NCBI RefSeq assembly: GCF_022458985.1
Contig: NC_061783.1
Coordinates: 14,949,913-15,013,912, forward strand
DNA length: 64,000 nucleotides
Origin: Mugil cephalus
Taxonomy: Eukaryota > Chordata > Actinopteri > Mugiliformes > Mugilidae
Reading direction: 5' to 3'
Position 1 is the first letter of the stretch. Every line of letters begins with the position of its first letter. The position numbers and the translations under genes were made by a program. This document shows, in pieces, positions 35,546-48,415 of this stretch. The notes under the pieces were generated by a model. The model made no database searches, was not told the origin of the DNA, and saw only the letters and a list, made by a program, of their open reading frames with translations.

Positions 35546-36150
35546 GTTTAACCTGCGCACAGCGACAGCAGAGACCGGAAACGAGAGTACCTGGCGCTTC
35601 CGCCGCAGAAAGTAGCAAGTTCAGTCACAATAAAAGCCGTACATTTAAACAGCTACTGCATATAAAGTTGTATTTTATCCACTTCTGTTATTTGTTGCCT
35701 CCATATCTCAAGGGAAACATTGGAGATTATCTATTATCTATTTACTTAATAAAATAATATTTAAATTGTTTTATTGTCATTATTCTTAAAATATATATAT
35801 TTTATTCATTTCTATGTGTGATCAGCAACAATGTTATAAAGTCCACTGCTGTTTCTGATTATATATTAAATAAATTATGTGTTACGTCTTCTCATGAACT
35901 TCAACCTTAAAGTGGCATTCATAGCTATACGATTACACCCTTTTTGCTGAGTAATGAAGCTGTTTTTATCTAAAATCTACATGTTGCACACATAAACTGT
36001 ATAAATATAAATTTATACATTCTCTGGTTGTACACAGTATCTTCTGTGGGGCTTTTATGCAAAAAGGACAAAGTTCTTAACACCAAACAATGAAGACTAA
36101 TATCATAGACCCTTCATTAAACTGGACACACTGGAGAAACAAAAAAAAAC
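35546..36150. other. Intergenic region upstream of the 188-residue gene
   Basis: 35546-35640 is the short, GC-richer promoter side of the unnamed gene. The rest, up to the cndp2 poly(A) site, is AT-rich with nothing recognisable. Confidence 0.45.
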
Positions 36151-36156
36151 AAACAC

Positions 36157-36162
36157 TTTATT
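36157..36162 (-). terminator. Poly(A) signal of cndp2
   Basis: AATAAA on the minus strand, about 135 nt after the stop codon at 36295. Confidence 0.6.
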
Positions 36163-36294
36163 GGTTTTTGTGTGTATATTTCTGTATAAAACCGTTAGCT
36201 GTGGAAAGTAAACTGTAGGTTGGTTATGGCTCTAACAATGAGGATGGACATATTTTACATGGTTTTACATGTTTCATGATAAAACATCATTGAT

Positions 36295-39200
36295 TCATTC
36301 CAGCAGAGAAACCTCATGGAAGTATGCCCCCAGCATCTTTGTTCCCTGAACGTAGTTAGATCTGAAAACAAGAGAAATAAATCAGTGACAAAAAAAAAAA
36401 AGGATTCCTTCAGTATTATCTCCAAATTTTTAAAAGTAACCGTTCATTTCACAATTTCAAAACTGTTAAAACTCTGTACTGAGACGAACCTGTTGAGCTT
36501 TTCATTCTGGGAGTGAGCTCCATCATCGGAGGATCCTACAGGGAGCAGCATGACGTTGCGGCCTGTGGCCTCCTGGAAGGTCAGCGTGACGGGGATGCTG
36601 CCACCCTCACGGGTCAGGTCAGGCTCGACACCAAAGACTGAAGCAAGGCGAAGAGGAAGAGACAAAGGGACAGACTATCAATAAGAGGGTAAACATGTGG
36701 CAATACATTTTATACAATCTACAGATCATCTACAGACAAAGAAAGATGCTAAATAATATTTATATTTGACATTTTAGGACAACTAATAGTATTTTGTGCC
36801 TCCCATGTTCTACTATCTGACCTGCTCAATGTTATTTTGATATGGATTGACAATTAAAATTCCAAAGTTTTAAAATAATCTCAACCTCCTCAGGTATATG
36901 AGAATTAATGGTATGACTAGAATCAGGTAGCAGACTTTGTGCGGTGCATCCTTTAGCCTCTGTACCTGTCTTCATGGCCTTTCGACCAGCCATGTAGTGT
37001 GGGTGGTTGAAGTCAGAGACCCAGGCTTTGGCCCCGTGGCCCATGTACACTTTCAGTTTGTTGGGGCTTCCCAGCTCAGCAAACTTCTTCTGCAGGTGGT
37101 CGAGAACCTTTTCAAAGTAAAAAAAGAAGAAAGAAAGAAAAAAAAAAGAAAATTAAAGCACCCAGAGGTGACAGCAGTCGTTTATAATAATTCTGCCATT
37201 ATGAAACACACAGTAATGGACTGAATCTGGTTGTCATTATAATTGAAAGGTCCACAGTCAAAGCTGAAGCTGAAGCTGAAGTTTTACCTTTGTATCATGA
37301 GTTTGTTTTCTGCCTCTATAAATGCAAAACAAGGTTTATATATAAAAAACTAACAGGTAGGTTTGTTTTAATTCATTTTAATTACGTAATAATGTCCTGG
37401 CAGTTAAATTACAGACATCGTTTTAGGAGCTTATTGGGCTACTCTACAAATCTGCCTCGTCAAAAATTAAAATAAATCCAACGTGGACACTGTGCGATTT
37501 CCAAAAAAAGAAAAATGTGACTGAGCAAATGATCTCCTGGACACGGTGCTGCTAAGGGAAGCAGATGTTTTGGCAACAAGTTTTCAATTCCACGTGCAGA
37601 AACTTTTAAAAGTTACACAACCACAACTTGAAGACTTGCAGCTGACCTGTTACAAAACCGTTTTATTGAATTTGTAATCGTTTATTTCATTGTTTACCTG
37701 TTTCTCCACCACTTTGGGGTCCATGTCAGGGACGAGGCGGATCGAGAACTTGCCGATGACCTTGCGGGGAATGACCGTCTTGGCTCCGGCTTCGGAGAAC
37801 GCCCCCTCAATGCCGTGGAGAGACAGTGATGGGTACCTCCAGCGGTGCATCAGGATTTGCTCCTATGGTGAAAAAAAAACAAAAGATCAGAGATCCAGAA
37901 TAGAAAAGTATGTTTTGACTCACGAGGGAAGTTGTAAATTGTTTCCTTGCCTTGGTGCCATGCAGCAGCTGTTCAACTCCCATATCTTTGCTGTACTCCT
38001 CCAAGTCAAACTCAATCTTCTCATACAGCTTCTGTTCCTCCTCTGTCAGAGGTGCCACGCTGTCGTACATTCCAGGCACCAAAATCCTCCCCTTCTTGTC
38101 AACCAAGGAGCCTGTGACAAACACAAGACTAAAACTTAGGACACTATTCACAGAAAGACAACTCTGTGACCATGTTATGATTCTAAAGCTCAAATCAGTT
38201 ATATATATATAAGGCTAAAGCTTCACTTGCCCATAAGTGCAATGAGATCAGTCATGGCCTCATGAACGGAGCCGCCAAACACCCCAGAGTGTAGATCCTT
38301 ATCACAGCACTCCACCTAAAGGTTTAAAAGTAACACACCTTTTTGAGACATGAATTCATGTAATTGAAGATACAATAAACTCTTAATGCTAAGCAGCTAC
38401 GACAAGACGGTACCTCAGTGAAGAAGTAGCAGATTCCTCTCAGACCGTAGGTGATGCAGGGTTTGGTCTTGCCCAGCCAGTAGTTGTCAGAGATGCAGAC
38501 GTAGTCCACATCTTTCAAGAAGGTGTCTTTTCGGGAAAACACCAGCTCATCCAGGCCCTCAGATCCAGATTCCTCCATCCCCTCAAAGCAGAACTTGATG
38601 TTGATGGGAAGCTCCTGTAACATCGAGAGAAGTGTGAGGAAAAGCTTAAACCCTTGTATATTTACGGACTTTCTATGGTTGAATTAGTGCACAATTACAT
38701 AATTTTTTTTTAAATTTAGAAAATAACTTCTTGGGCGCATTAACTGTAGCTTCATAATGATAATCCTGTACTTCCTATGATATGGTCTTCGTGGTCCTCA
38801 AGTTTCACCTGTGTGTTTGTACTTCAGGGAAAGATAAAGGTGATTCAGAGAAACCTCTAGGTGACGAGCCTCTGTTTAATCATTAAGTGATAGCTGTGAC
38901 TGCATCCCAAGACCTTTGGCCAGGCTAAACAATGCAGGCAGCCCTAGAGCGAACAAACACGCAATCACCAAATGAGTTGCTAACCTTCAATTTAACACAG
39001 AGACAATCCATTTATCAGGAATAATGCCTAATCATTTGAAATTAATCAATTATGTTACACATTATTGTGTAGGTTAAGCCCAATACTGCACCTTCAGCGG
39101 TGGGCTTTTACTTGAGTGACAGTTGGATGTTAAACTGAAAAAACTCTGCTTTATACTGAGTCTGATTTTAGCTCTGAGATAACTGAGGCTTCAATTCATG

Positions 39201-42200
39201 CTACTTAATGTCAACCGGTAAATTAACTTAAAGTGACATGCTCAAACATTTCAGTCTCAGATGATATGGTAATGAATGTAGTGTGATGCAATTTCACAGA
39301 TCGCAAAACTCTGGGGGCAGCTGAACAGACTTTTATTGTTTCAAGATGTTAGATAATAATTTGCCTTTTTTACTCCATCATTCTGTGTTATGATTTTATG
39401 CTGGGCGAGTCTAGCAGCACAGTGAAAGGAACTAAAGTTGTGCAGCTCTTCATCTAAGATCTTTTAGGTTCCATGACCCCGTGTTTCAAACTGATGCACT
39501 GTCAGAAAATGCCCAGCGTGACAATTGTCTTGTTTTGCAGATGCACTTTGATGTCCATGGGCTATTATTTGATTACAATCTAATGTTTTGCATTGTCATC
39601 TTTATAGCTGAATTTTATCACTGGGAACAGGAAGATCTAAAAATGCAAATTAGTAAAGACAGACCCATTGTCATAGCCAAAATTAAAATTAAAATTAAAA
39701 TTAAAATCTTTCTGAATCTTTGACAGAAAATGTCTTTGTGAATGTGTGCAAGGCATGAATTAAAATGACTTCTCTTGTCACATTAATTGTGAACAAGTCA
39801 CACGCTCCAAAAAACAAAACAAAAAAACAACGACAACTCTGAATACCATCACTGTCTCTTTCAACCAGAGAACATTCATATCTGTTAAGTTAAATCACGG
39901 CTGACATTTCCACACCCAAGCTACCGTCAGGTTATATTTGGTCACATTGCGTTGGCATATAAGAAAGCTAGACAAAACAATGGCACGCAGTCTCGTTCAC
40001 CTGCTGAATTCTGATCATTTCTTAAGTTTGCCTTGTGGGTAGATAAGAAAAAAATTAGCCTGACTTTTAAGGACGTGTTTTCATACTCAACTTGGAAAGT
40101 GTTAATCTACTTGAAGAATTACACAACAGTGCAGGCGCTGTTTTTAAAAGTAGTAAAATAGTTGCATAAACTGTACCTGCTGGATCTTCTGATAGGCCTC
40201 AATGCAGTTAAACCAGGCCAAAACTGGGCCCTTGTCGTCAGTGGAGCCTCTTCCGTAGAGCTTACCTACAAGCAAAAAACAAACAAGCAAAAAATTTTAA
40301 TTTGAACTGAAAGAATCTTTGCATTTATTCTGATGACACGTTTTTGTTTGTCTAGAATAAAAACAATTCTGGTAAATTTTGTTAATGATGGTGTCACTAG
40401 CATGGCTTTTTTTGGGAACACCATGAATGACAAATATGATGAGCAAAGATACGTAACCCTTGTTCAGCATAAAAACAAACTGTAGTCAGACAAACCTCAC
40501 TGCTGAATAGACAGGAGGAAATGAATGTGGTGCCATCTGTCAGCTGACTGTCACCACAAGATCATAGCACAAAAAAATGAAAGAGTAAGCGTGTCTTAAT
40601 TTAAAAGTCTATAACTGCAGAGGTCATCAATGACGCTAACGACATGACGTCTGTGAAGACATTGAGCCCTCCGGGTCATGGTAATCCAAAAGATTTCCAT
40701 TAATGGAAATTAATGGCAAATAGTAACACCAGCCTCTGCTTTTACAGAAACAAGTCAAGCAAGTTTCTGATGGGTTTTTATCCACAGAGTTTACCTATAT
40801 AAATTTCAACTTCCCACTAACAAACAAACAAACAAAAAACATCTTTTGGACTAAGAACATGACGTAATAAATTTAAGTCTTACATGAATCTTCTAAATCT
40901 GGAGTGTGCTGAGCCGTCTTTGCCACTTTATTTATCCATCAAGTGAAATTTGCATACACAACACATTTAGTGTTTTGTACTTATCAAATATGCCTTGAAG
41001 GTTAAACTCATTCCATGCAGTTTTGTCATTATTGAATGTTGTCTAACAACACAGAGGCACCACTTCAAGAATGCTACGTAGTGTCATGTAGAAGAGGCAA
41101 CCGCTGCAGTGCAGCACATGTAGGTTCACATTTTGAAAACCTTTGTTGACAGCACTTGTTCAACTTGACCTTGTGAGGTTTGCAGATAAGACAAGACAAG
41201 AAGCTCTAACTCTCTGTGACCTGGCGGACTGGACTTTGGAAATATCTAGCAAACTCTTGTACTTTTGCACTGATATAATCACGTACAAAAGCTGATAAAA
41301 GCTCAAAGAGCATTTAAATACAAATCAGCATTTAAGTAATGGCAATGAAAACCATTGATCTGATCAACAAAGTAGTAGTTTGATGTTTGGCTTAGGGTTA
41401 CAGTGAGACGTGCACAACTTTTTATAATATGTTCTGTACTCACTGGTTTAGTCAGTAGCATTGTTCACTTAGTTAAACTTTTTCTTATTTTTGGCAAAAT
41501 TATCCAGCCAGACATTTATGTTAGTGAGATTTGATACTGCGAGTGCCAAGCCAGAAAAAAATGTGATGTGGGAACAGAAACCATGAATCACGTCTTGGCC
41601 TACATGTCCAAACATCATTCTGTTCCACTTCAGTGACTTCCAACAAAACGGTTTTGTTTTCAACCATCCAGATGAAATTAAAACAGCTCCTGGGAAACTT
41701 TGGAGGGAATGTTACCAAAACAGAAAGTAAAACTATTCTGCTCTTACCATCTTTCTCTACCAGAGTAAACGGCTCTGTATCCCAGCCGTCATCGATGCTG
41801 GCTGGCTGGACATCGAGGTGGCCGTAAATACACACAGTCTTCTTGCCGGGGTCGGAGCCCAAAGTCCCCAGGACAATAGGAGGCAGGGGGATCTCCTCTC
41901 CAGAGGGAAGCTGCATGAACGAAACTTAATTTCAGCGAAGTGTAAGGTTTAGAAACAAGGCCCATTCGAGGCAATTGTGCAAACACTCCTACCTTCTGTT
42001 TGCCAATGTCCACCATCTCCACCGTCCCCCCCAGTCTCTCAATGTCCTTGGCTGCCATCTCCATCATCTTCTTAATCTCTCCACGCTTCTCCGGCCAGGC
42101 AGACACACTCTGGACAGCCACCCAATCTGCAAGGCGCTGGGTAATGACAACCATTCAGAAAACTCTTAACGTCCTCAAACAAAACACAATGGGTGATTTA

Positions 42201-42537
42201 TACCTTTTATTACTTTTACTCATGTTGCAGCTGTAAAGTCTAAGCCACAGTGAGTGTTTCTTTGCGCAAAATTTACAACTACAGTTAACGTGTCACTGAA
42301 AAGGATTTTATTAGGTCCTCTGGTTTCACATTTATAGCATCCAGCTCACTAGGTGAATACGTTAAAAGACTGAACAGACATTTCAGGTTAATCTAATCAC
42401 CACAGTGATTAGTTGAGCGTAAGCAAAACACCCGACATTCAAGTTGCATTGAATTACTTGTGTCCGAATAATCTTACCTGCACGTACAGGTCCTGGTGTT
42501 CGTCCACATACTTGAAAAGTGTCGGGAGATGAGCCAT
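36295..42537 (-). CDS. cndp2: Cytosolic non-specific dipeptidase (carnosine dipeptidase 2)
   Basis: M20-family metallopeptidase that hydrolyses dipeptides such as Cys-Gly in the cytosol. CDS exons: 42537-42478, 42136-41993, 41910-41748, 40265-40177, 38614-38414, 38315-38231, 38111-37951, 37862-37698, 37107-36966, 36637-36490, 36361-36295, giving 474 residues (human 475). Metal ligands and catalytic residues are all visible: [35 protein letters not shown] and [27 protein letters not shown] and [18 protein letters not shown] match human CNDP2 almost exactly. The introns after exons 6 and 7 both begin with GC (gcaagt, gcaagg) instead of GT. A 5' UTR exon ends at 43367 (donor gtattg) and joins a coding exon that starts at 42558. 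There is no signal peptide, which separates it from secreted CNDP1. Confidence 0.96.
38615..40176 (-). other. Long intron 4 of cndp2
   Basis: 1.56 kb with a short (AAATTA)n array at about 39678-39707. No coding or recognisable transposon sequence was seen. Confidence 0.5.
40266..41747 (-). other. Long intron 3 of cndp2
   Basis: 1.48 kb of AT-rich sequence with canonical ends (gtaaga on the minus strand at 41747, gcttgtag at its 3' end). Nothing recognisable inside. Confidence 0.5.
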
Positions 42538-42558
42538 TTTCTTGTTTTCTTTTTTTAC

Positions 42559-44200
42559 CTGCGACAGGAGCTGAGGGTTTAACAAGCAGAATGGTGAGAG
42601 TCCTCGAGCCCTGTCCTATCTTATGCGAGGACAAAGCACACGCCCTCCTGCAATCCTGCTGACTGCTGCTGTATGTGTGGCTTCTCCGTCACGCACGCAA
42701 GTGGGGACAGTGCCAGACAAGCATGTTTCACATCAAGAAGTTGAACTGAATTTGCAGAACTACTACAGACACAGTGGACTTTCACCTTGATAGCACATAT
42801 TCAGTATGATATCTGCTCATATAAGGATGTTACAACTTCAAAATGTCATATTTTAAGAGTGAAAGTGTAAAGATTAAATGTAGATCAAACATGATCAAAC
42901 ACACACACACACACACACGACATAAAAACACAAAATATTCACTATAAATGCATTTCATATTTATCTTTTACTCATGCTTCTGTTGGATAACATATTTAAT
43001 ATTAGCAGGTTTTGTGCTCCATACGAGAAGTCAGGGTAATTAGCATTTTAAGTAAATCTGGCAGATGATTGATTTATTTTGATCATAATAAAGAAAAACA
43101 TACTACAAAATAATAATAATAATAATAATAATAGTAAAAATAAATAAAATCGATATTTAATGTTTATGCTCAGCTGAACATGTAACGGAGGCTACGTTGG
43201 GTGGAAAAACTTCGATTTCCTTGTGCATGAGAGAGACTTTAAGTGTCACTGGCTAAAGTGAAGCCAAAAGCAGAAATGTGATATTAGCTGGTCGGCTAAC
43301 AGCAATAGCATGAGACAGAGTCCAGGCTAGCTTAGAAACTTCTGAAAAGGCGAAGATAACCAATACCTGTTTAGTTGCGCAGGCTTTTCTTGTGTCTTTT
43401 TCCGCTCAGCTGATGTCTACATGTGACTCTTTGCTCTGACTCAGCTGACAGGTTCGTCTAGAGTTGGCTCCTGATTGAAAAATGTGTCAACTGTTCAAAC
43501 CGGTGTCTGCGCAAAAAAACAAGTCCACGGATGGTTCTGCGCACAAGGCGGAAGTTTAATTGCTCTCGTGGCGCAAGGAATTATGGGTCATTGAGACACA
43601 GGCGAGTGAGTTAATTGATTTCATTTATGTATTTTAAATTTTTCACTTTCAGTTAATGAGAAATAAATTACAAATATTCGATACCAGAAAACTGCATACA
43701 TACATAGCAATATAATAATATTTTATTAAGTTAAAATACAATCATTCAAATTAAGATGGATAAATCATCAACCAATGGGGAAATTCAGTCTAAACTCACT
43801 TGATTGCTTTAGTGAGTTATTTTAAGACGCCAATGCAAAATATTAGGCAGGACTGTTAAGATCAATGCAATTTGTTTAAAGATTTTTTTGTGATGTAAAA
43901 TTATAAAAACTGCACAAGTCCTTTTAATTTGAGTTCTTGTTTTGCTGATTCATTGTACCGACTGTGTATGCAAGTATCTTCTGTGTCTATTTTCGTTTAT
44001 TTTATTTCAATTTATTTAAGTCCATGTACATAAACGTCAACTTCAGGTAGCAGCATTTCTGAATGTGGATCTGCATCACTGTCCACTCACTTTTATATAG
44101 TTCATCAGCTCCACAAGTTCACATCCTCTTAGTTAAGAATGAGAGAGCCGCAGTAATGAATGCTGCATCTAAATTTTAAAGAAAACCACCAAGTCACCAT
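42559..44200. other. cndp2 5' UTR intron, promoter and intergenic sequence
   Basis: Between the coding exon and the non-coding first exon of cndp2 there is a (CA)n array (42899-42918) and an (AAT)n array (43110-43133). The promoter is probably near 43430-43590. Beyond it, to the ZP gene, the sequence is AT-rich and apparently empty. Confidence 0.45.
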
Positions 44201-44210
44201 TTTAAAAATG

Positions 44211-44216
44211 TTTATT
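44211..44216 (-). terminator. Poly(A) signal of the ZP gene
   Basis: AATAAA on the minus strand only about 29 nt after the stop at 44245. The very short 3' UTR supports the nine-base last exon as the true end. Confidence 0.6.
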
Positions 44217-44244
44217 TCAGTAAGAGGTCTTCAGTCCTAAATCC

Positions 44245-47200
44245 TTACGGTGCCTAGAAACAAAAGGATTTGATAAGAGATGTAAATGAGTGGCAACAAC
44301 ATACTAGTAAACTTAAAAAGAGAAAAAAAAAAAGTCACCTTTCCATCAAAGCACCGCTCTTCACAGCTCTTTTCTTTTGGCCTACAAACTTCTGCAGAAC
44401 ACATGAAATAGATCTGCAGGAAACAACAGTCACCATGTCAGAACAAAGGCTCCTATAAGTTATTTTAGCGTCTCTTGTTTAAAAGTTCAGACTACTTGAA
44501 ATTCAACTAAACATTCAGCTCAAACATCCTGACTCGCCTCTTCGTTCAGGTACTTGTTTGTCTTTTGACCCATAAACTGGAAGGCATCCACTACAAAGTG
44601 TCTCTGGTTGTGATTTTTGGGAATATCACTGACTTTAAGGACGGACACGTTTGCGTCATTAGGATTGGCGCACCTGCAGACAATATAACTTACGGTTAAG
44701 GCAAGTTTAAGCTGAACACCAACTATGCTGTGGGTTTGGACAGTCACGCTTACCCTTCATGGATCAGCACCAGAGCTTTCTTTGCAGAGAGAGGGAAGGC
44801 TAGACAATACTTGACAAGAATTACTTCGTCTGGTTTGAGAGACGACAGGCGCAATTCGAGATACAAAGGCTTGCCAAGGAGCAGGCGCAAGGGCTGATGG
44901 TACGTGGGATAGAAACTGGAATACGTCTCATCTGTTGAAATTAGAAACAATTTAAGCAGATCTCATTCATAATACAGATCCAGGCAAAGAGAACAAAGCT
45001 GAGCATCCTGTGGGCTGATGAGAAAACAGTTCACCTGACCTTCAGCAAGCTTCAACTGAACACCAGAAGAGCTACTTTTAAAGATGGCGGCATGGGAATC
45101 TTGACCATGTAGCCAATATTGGCCAGCGGCTGGAGAAGTGGCCGTTTTACTGTAGCGACACTCAACTATGAACCTGCAAAGACACGCATTAAAAGACAAT
45201 ACATTTAAGATTGGTGGTGGCAAGTACAGAGCAAAGAAAAAACATACCAAACGCAATTTATAGAAGGACAGTTACTGTAACTCACCTGAGCGGATCACTT
45301 CGTGTGATTATGCCAAATTTGAGGGCCACCGCTTTGACAGGATTCTGCACTTCCACCAGGTAGACTTTTGTCGCACCAACGTCCTGTTCGAAACGTCACA
45401 TTTCCACAGGTTTTTGCCAACTCATAATGCATGATGCACAACATGACTTAAAAACCTTTAACCTTTCGGGGTAAAGAGATGCAACACAAAGATTACAAGT
45501 AGCAGCGACTTGGATGCAGCATTGGATCATTTCAAATGATGGAAAAATAAATCCAAACTATTAGGGACAAGCATCGGCGTGTCCGAGTTGTCACACATTA
45601 TTCTTTACATGAAACAAAGGGGACGACTTACATAGGAACGAGCTCCACATTCTGTGATTTTGAATTTAAAGATGGCGAGCTTCTCATTAGCAATGACTGG
45701 TTTACAGTCGGGATTCCCAGGAATAACAAGTTCTTTAGGGTCCAAAGGGGGCGATACAGAGTTCGCCCAAATGGCAAAAACAAAGTGTTTGTCCCCAGTG
45801 CACTCTAAAGGACAAGGGGGAAAAAAAAGTTACTCAGAAATAGTTTTCATGAAAGATTTATACCTGATCAGATTAACAGAAGCCTAACCATCGACTGGGT
45901 AGTAGCAGGTGGATTCAGATACATCCACACAGCATCCCATCTTCACACAGTCTGAGGTGGATATTCCTTTCTCACCACAAGGCAACCGCTCACCAGGACA
46001 GACGGCGCAGTCTGTAATGAGAGGATGATCAAAATGCTCTACAGCCACAAATAGGAGTCGTCGTTTCATTTGCAGATCCAATTCTTACGCTCACATTTTG
46101 CGACGGGGCACATTGCAGGTTTACTCAGGGCACGAAGGTCCAGACCACTGTCAAGCTTTGGGCTCTCCTCACACGTGGCGACAGAAACTCTTGTCCGACC
46201 AAACCCGTCAATGTATATCAGCTGTAGACTGTAGCCATCATTCTGAAACGGTTTTTCAGAGCTTGTGTAAGATTTGAATTCCAGTCATTTTATTAGCTCT
46301 AGGGATTAAAAATAACTGAGCTGAAGGTGTCGTTTTACTTTTCGCTTCACATTGCACCCAGTGAAGGGTACAGTCAATGTGTTTTCGTAAGGGTTCACAT
46401 CATAACCGCAGTAATCTGGAGCATCCATGACCGACAGCGGGTTCCTTAAGCCTAGAGAGAAATCACAGAAACTTATCCCTGTTGGTCCATCAGCTGATTC
46501 TCCTCAGTTGGAAACTCCCCAGTCCCCCTTTGCATTGTCACTGGATTCATGAGGTGCTCCGTAATTTGGAACTTGAGAAACTCTGGTTTATACCAGAAAA
46601 CTCAGTGAATTAATTTCATGTTGGGACCCTTCTCTGAAATATATGTATACACTGTAGATTTCTGCTGGAGCAGGTGGAGTGGTGTGCATTTATTGACTTT
46701 TTATCATTTATTTAATATGTATTTATTTTTATTATCAGTATTTAGTCAATTTTATATGTATTTTCCTAATTTTATTTATCTATTTTATTCTAGTTAAAAA
46801 AAAAAATTGCGTTTTTTCTGTTTTTGTTGTTATTTTTTCAAGCAATTGGCATGGATACTGACTATATTTTTAGGATTTAGGCTGTATATCACACTGTCTG
46901 TCCAGAATGTTCAGTAAATGAAGTTGGAAAAAAAAAAACAGAACTTATTGAGATAAAGTCAGGGCAAAAATTTTAAGTGAAATAAATAAATAAATCAGGG
47001 TACATACCCAAGACTGTAACCTCACTGAAATCACTTGTTGGCAGTGTGATTTGGAAGCCAGCGTCACTGCAGACCACGTCAAGGTCAGAGCTTTGACTGG
47101 TGCTGCCGGACCAGTTCCTTGGAGGAGCATCTACAGACTCGGCCCAGGTCCTGGAACCTGGATGTTCCTGGAGTTCATGATCAGCGAACGGGTCAAAGTC

Positions 47201-47549
47201 TTCGCTGGTGGTGACACCTGCTGCTGCAAAGACTAAATCAGGAAATTCTTCATCATAGTCGCCACCATCATCTGGAGCAAAGAAGAAAGGTGGTTTTCAC
47301 TGGATGTCACCAGATGTCACACAAGACCAGAAGACTGTTTCAGCCTCAGAGACCTAAAAAAACCCTTCTCCGTGCAACACTTTAAACATTACACACAACC
47401 TTTAAAAGATTCAAACAGTCTTTGTTCAGATCCACTTAGTTTGCACCGTATAAACTGAGAAGTTCACTCTCGTTGATCCGCTTCCATCCCTGTGCAGACA
47501 CCAGCAGCAGCAACAGTAGCAGAAGAACCTCGACCTGGTGCCCAGCCAT
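44245..47549 (-). CDS. Zona pellucida (ZP4-like) egg-coat glycoprotein
   Basis: Structural glycoprotein of the fish egg envelope (chorion). Exons in transcript order: 47549-47447, 47271-47008, 46451-46339, 46242-46089, 46011-45889, 45804-45632, 45383-45286, 45173-45040, 44931-44754, 44673-44538, 44413-44339, 44253-44245; phases close, giving 519 residues. It has a Leu-rich signal peptide ([20 protein letters not shown]), an acidic stretch, a P-type trefoil (CAVCPGERLPCG to GCCVD), then the ZP domain (TECGARSYDVG, RFIVECRYSK, SFYPTYHQPLRLLLG, IYFMCSAEVC, CEERCFDG). A trefoil before a ZP domain is the arrangement of ZP1/ZP4-type proteins. The product ends six residues after the last Cys, with no membrane anchor, as in many secreted fish ZP proteins. 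The intron after exon 10 begins gcgagt (GC donor). Residues encoded by about 45076-45129 look frame-swapped. The exact paralogue (zp1, zp4 or zpb) is not decidable here. Confidence 0.92.
46452..47007 (-). other. AT-rich intron 2 of the ZP gene
   Basis: 555 bp, strongly AT-rich at 46690-46930, with canonical ends (gtatgt, ccttaag|gc-side cttag). No feature was recognised inside. Confidence 0.4.
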
Positions 47550-48210
47550 GGGTCCAAGTGAAATCAATGAGGTAGCTGCCACAAGCTCTGCTTTCACTGA
47601 TTGCATATTGGTGCTAATTTGACACCTGGTGGTCCCTCTAATTACCGCCGAAGGAAAAGGACTCCTAAAATAAAGATAACCCCATTTCATAGTTCCTTTA
47701 GGATAAGTGATCATCTGGCCTCCTAAAATACAGAACAGATAAAAATTGAAAGGCAAATAGTTTTGGGAGGTTTTTAAAAATTTGGGACGCAGTCTTAAAA
47801 TACTGAAATCTGTTTTAAAATGTATTAGAAATAAACCTTTTCACGTTTATTACGTTTTTATTCTCTGATCTATATCTGAACTTCTTTGGTTGTGAGAAAT
47901 CCCAAAGACTAATGTCTGGACAAAAGTCATCTCACTAGTAGTTCATAAAAAAGTGGACAACACAGTGTCACACATGTAAATTACAATTATTATGTGTATC
48001 ATTTTCTTCTGAATCATTCAGAAAATATTCAGTAAAACAATCCATGGACATTTATCTTAAATAATTTTTTTATCTTAAATAATGTTACAACATTCACAAA
48101 GCTATTACTTGCTGTTGTACAAACTGGTGACTGAGTGCACATGGATGTACAATTCAAATTTAATTTCAACTCAATGTCCAAATAGAAGACGCAGAAATAT
48201 TTTAATGTGG
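47550..48210. other. Intergenic region between the ZP gene and dus3l
   Basis: Upstream side of the ZP gene and 3' flank of dus3l. A T/A-rich tttattttagg on the minus strand near 47665-47675 could be a TATA-like element, but this is weak. Otherwise nothing. Confidence 0.4.
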
Positions 48211-48218
48211 CAAAAGAC

Positions 48219-48224
48219 TTTATT
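48219..48224 (-). terminator. Poly(A) signal of dus3l
   Basis: AATAAA on the minus strand about 195 nt after the stop. Confidence 0.5.
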
Positions 48225-48415
48225 GCATATATTTGAAGTGGGTCACAAAAACACCCTTGTATTCTCCTACTGCATCACAGGTTAAATAGACTATTCAATA
48301 GTCTTTATCATTTAAACACTTTCTCTATCTCAATATTGACAACCAATAAAACAACAAACAGAAGAACCTGGATGTTTTTAGTAGTCTCTCTCACACACAC
48401 ACACACACACAAAAA

